Positions 61,058 through 64,000 of a stretch of 64,000 nucleotides of DNA are shown piece after piece. This DNA comes from Nyssa sinensis (lineage: Eukaryota; Streptophyta; Magnoliopsida; Cornales; Nyssaceae), in the NCBI GenBank assembly GCA_008638375.1, contig CM018033.1:13619763-13683762 (forward strand). Direction: 5' to 3'. The translations under genes were made by a program, and so were the position numbers. The stretch's first letter is position 1; each line of letters opens with the position of its first letter. The notes below the pieces were generated by a model. It saw only the letters and a list, made by a program, of their open reading frames with translations. It ran no database searches and was not told the origin of the DNA.

Positions 61058-62310
61058 GGTTAAATAATGTATCGTATCGGCTAAGAAGCACGGACACGAG
61101 AAACAGATACGACACTAAGCAACATGGACATGTAGACATGGCATTTCTTAAAAAAAGTAGGATACGGATATGTCAGGGATACGTTGAATATATTATATTT
61201 TTATATGATCTTATAATAAAAATTCAATATTATTTCAATTATAATTGGCATAAAACACACAAATCACCAAAAATATTATCAAGATATTAAAATAATAAAT
61301 TTTCATATTCTGATGTTTTCTTAATAAAATAAATGTATTCTAAAAAAAAACCTAATAAAAAAGATATTAAAATAACCATTTTTCTAATTATTACATCGAA
61401 CATGTGTTCAAAACATATCTCAAACTTGTCTAAAATGTGTCCTTAACATGTTCATAATGTGTCCGGAATGTATTTGAGATTTAGAAAAGAAAATTTGACA
61501 CTATTTTTTTGCTTGTCTGACACTTATCAAGGAAGTGTCAGAGAGTGTCGGTGTTCGACACAGACATGTGAACCAAAATAGAATATCCGTGCTTCATTGC
61601 ATATCGGTGTTGTTGACTTTCTGATTTCGATGCTGGTTGATATATCGATGTGACCAAAATTAATAGCCAAATTGGTTGAGACCATTGCATATCGGTTGTT
61701 GCGGCCATTACAAGACAATTTACGACTGTTAGTACTGTTACGACTATTTTGATGTTTTTTTATTTTCAATTTTTTAACTTTTTTTCCAAAATTCTTATAA
61801 TATCTATTTTTACGAGATTTAAATACAAGAGAGATACCTAACAAAATAATCCAAAAAACTTGAAACGAGTTACCAAAAAATTCGGGGCGTCAATATTTTC
61901 GAAAAAAATTTATTCCATAATTAATTTTACTAAATTAATTTTCATGCTTATAATAATTTATTATTATTATTTATATTGCTTGTGGTAATGTTATTTAAAT
62001 AAAATGATACTTTCTTGTTAGTTTAACTTAAAAAGTCAATATGAAATAGTAAAACATCTTCTTAGGTGTTATTTATAAGAAAAATATTTTTTTAGGTGTT
62101 AGAAAATTGAAAACTAATAATAATAATAAAATACTAAAATGTGATAAATTGTTTTAAAATGTTTGTATCAGTAACTTTTAAGAGGTTTGTTAGTGTTTGG
62201 ACAAAATTCATGGTTGCAGTTTTCGATCCCCGTTATGAATGGCTTTATACTTCCAATACCGCTATACCACGACCATGACTGATTTGTATCCTGCAAGTGT
62301 GATTTAAATC
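61058..62310 (+). repeat. ~700-bp dispersed repeat, copy 2, interrupted
   Basis: Begins TTAAATAATGTATCG, is interrupted at 61081-61599, then continues GATATATCGATGTGACCAAA, GAGAGATACCTAACAAAA and TTTCATGCTTATAATAAT to ACTTCCAATACCGC. Confidence 0.75.
61081..61599 (+). mobile_element. 519-bp hAT-like element
   Basis: Ends CTAAGAAGCACGGACA and, reversed, CAATGAAGCACGGATA (13 of 16 match). Flanks CGTATCGG (61073-61080) and CATATCGG (61600-61607), an 8-bp duplication with one change. No transposase. Related copies are at 14080, 40470 and perhaps 19271. Confidence 0.75.
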
Positions 62311-62344
62311 CATAGGTAGAGGTTTTCTTGTAGAGACATTTGGT

Positions 62345-62941
62345 GAACTGAAGCACCCTTTAAGATTGCTTTCTTTGAGTGGATAGTTGTGCCAGGATCA
62401 TCCTAACAAAAGATAATCTTTTAAGGGGGAAACATATTTCTTCAATTGGTATAGTTTGTGCAAGAGGGATGCAAAATTGGTTAGTCATTTATGATTGCAC
62501 TCTTCAATGACTAGGAATATGTGGGCTGCATTACTTAGTCTCTTCAGGTCACAGTGGGTGATGCCATATTCAACGGTCTGTTGACTTGGAGAGGGAGTAG
62601 AGTGGGGAGGAGAGTGTGGGATATCTTTCAAGTAGCCCCCTTTTGTCTTTGGTGGAATATTTGGATGGAGAGGCATTGGGGGTCATTTGAAGGTGAGAAG
62701 TCTCCTTTTTGGGTAGTAAAGAATTTGATGGTGAGCTCGCTCGTTTTTTGGATAACAAGGAGCTCATCCTTGTTCATAGAATACTCGTGGAGTTTTTTTT
62801 TTTTTGTTTGGATGGCATGAATATGGCTTTGTATTTTTGGGTTTTTTTGGGGTGAATTTCTTGTATGGTCTTGGTATACTTTCTTTTTATATGACTGCAC
62901 CCTCTTGGTGCTCATTAATGAAATTTACTTACAAAAAAAAA
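62345..62941 (+). mobile_element. LINE 3' end
   Basis: Traces APFKIAFFEWIVV, then an open stretch VWDIFQVAPFCLWWNIWMER and SLVFWITRSSSLFIEYSW, the end of ORF2, followed by a 3' UTR and GAAATTTACTTAC with A9. Confidence 0.8.
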
Positions 62942-64000
62942 GCCTAACAGCTACTCTTTTTTTTTCAACATGTAAAACGGACAACTGATCAAAATTCAGG
63001 AAAAATAACAAAAATAAAAACTTGTGTAACATCATAGGAATGTCCCTTTGATAGTATTTAAAATTTATATTTGATGTTTTGGTTTAAAAGAAAGAACAAA
63101 GTTTTCAAAGAACAGTATTTCTAAATCTTAAATTCCAAAATAAATCCTACGATTTCTGAATTTTGTGATAAGAATGCTACCTGAAAAAAGATGATTTAAA
63201 ATGAATTTTTATGTTACTCTTGAAATTTCAAAGATTCACTTTTTGAGAGTTATTTCATTTTGATCATTGGTAAGTTGATGTAATAGAAGGCTGATGTAGT
63301 CATTTTGGTTAATTTGTTATTATTGTTCTTGTTGAAGCCAGTAGCAGTGTTGTTTCTTCTGTTTTCTGTATTATCTAAGGTCTCAGTCATTTCGATTATT
63401 GGGTTCATATAATTACTCCAGTTTAAGGATGTTTGGAAATTAGCTTTTAGATTTCTATATTCTTATTCCCATTCTCTATTATAAAGGTTGTGAGGGTGTT
63501 CTCTTCCCTATGAAGGTTAACTTTTGCAAATGAACATTAATGCACAAAAGAAGGAAAAATGATTACAGTTGGAGAAACTGTAGATTTTAGCTCCACCATG
63601 ATTATTTGTTATAAGTGGACTTATTGTGAAGAGGAGAAAGCTGAAATCAAGTGCTTTTTTGTTTCATTTCCCAAAATGCATTTATGTACTTCCATAGAAC
63701 ATTAAAAATAAAATTTAAAATGAAAATGGAATCAACCAAAACTTGATAATATGTATTATTTGTTATTTCTTTGTTCTCAAATCGAAAATGAAATGGACAA
63801 GTGGAGAACTTTTGTTTGTTGTTTCCTAGAATAAAATTTCAGTCTCAAACCTGAGCTTCTAAACATATTCTTCACATAGTCTATTTTCTTTGTTTCTGAA
63901 GACAAAAATGCATCTTGAAATATGCATCCTAATTGTTCTTTGAATTGCTAGCTTCTTTATCATGGGTTCAATTTATGATCTTATATCCAGGATTTGTATA
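62942..64000 (+). other. VPS54 intron 8, last part in the window
   Basis: AT-rich with no element or exon recognised. Confidence 0.6.

Noticed and set aside
1..64000. CRISPR arrays, rRNA genes, bona fide tRNA genes, virus-derived genes
   Set aside because: None found. Tandem repeats lack unique spacers, tRNA-like pieces lack complete cloverleafs, and no viral protein motifs were seen.

Overview
This is a stretch of plant nuclear DNA, most likely from a flowering plant with a fairly large, repeat-rich genome. It is AT-rich, has GT-AG introns, L1-type LINEs, tRNA-derived SINEs, hAT-like and Mutator-like elements and large solo LTRs. I see no decisive species marker. There is no bacterial, organellar or CRISPR signal.

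One host gene was found, on the + strand: VPS54, a subunit of the GARP tethering complex. Its start codon is at 9059 and eight exons lie in the window (9059-9874, 16713-16775, 24632-24711, 35914-36031, 43267-43341, 54320-54476, 54667-54755, 58670-58926). Together they encode the first 551 complete residues in one unbroken frame, about half of a protein of roughly 1000 residues. The C-terminal half lies beyond base 64000. The gene is therefore longer than 55 kb, and most of that is intron: seven of the eight introns run from 3.9 to 11.2 kb.

Upstream (1-9058) there is a 5.3 kb solo LTR (98-5389, 5-bp target duplication), then AT-rich sequence that looks transposon-derived, a minisatellite built on GAGTC/GACTC and a MITE-like insertion, and finally the VPS54 5' leader.

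The introns are a nested archive of transposons. Intron 1 has a LINE interrupted by a hAT-like element, itself interrupted by a LINE and by a SINE with a 41-bp target duplication. Intron 2 has a 2.6 kb solo LTR and paired USE/TATA motifs. Intron 3 has several LINE pieces, three or four insertions only 18-32 bp long made of a LINE/SINE tail, and a complete non-autonomous LTR element (28030-33350) that carries a captured fragment of the cohesin gene PDS5. Intron 4 has two LINEs in opposite directions, a SINE and a fragment of the intron-2 LTR family. Intron 5 has a LINE endonuclease region split by a hAT-like element that holds a long-TIR MITE, another hAT-like element holding a nearly intact LINE tail, and a tandem array of very small LTR units with ~72-bp LTRs. 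Introns 7 and 8 hold a MULE-like element, a full SINE, a family of ~700-bp direct repeats, another hAT-like element and a LINE 3' end.

All gene and element names rest on reading motifs by eye; no database search was possible. Boundaries given with target duplications are the firmest; those given as approximate are marked by lower confidence.
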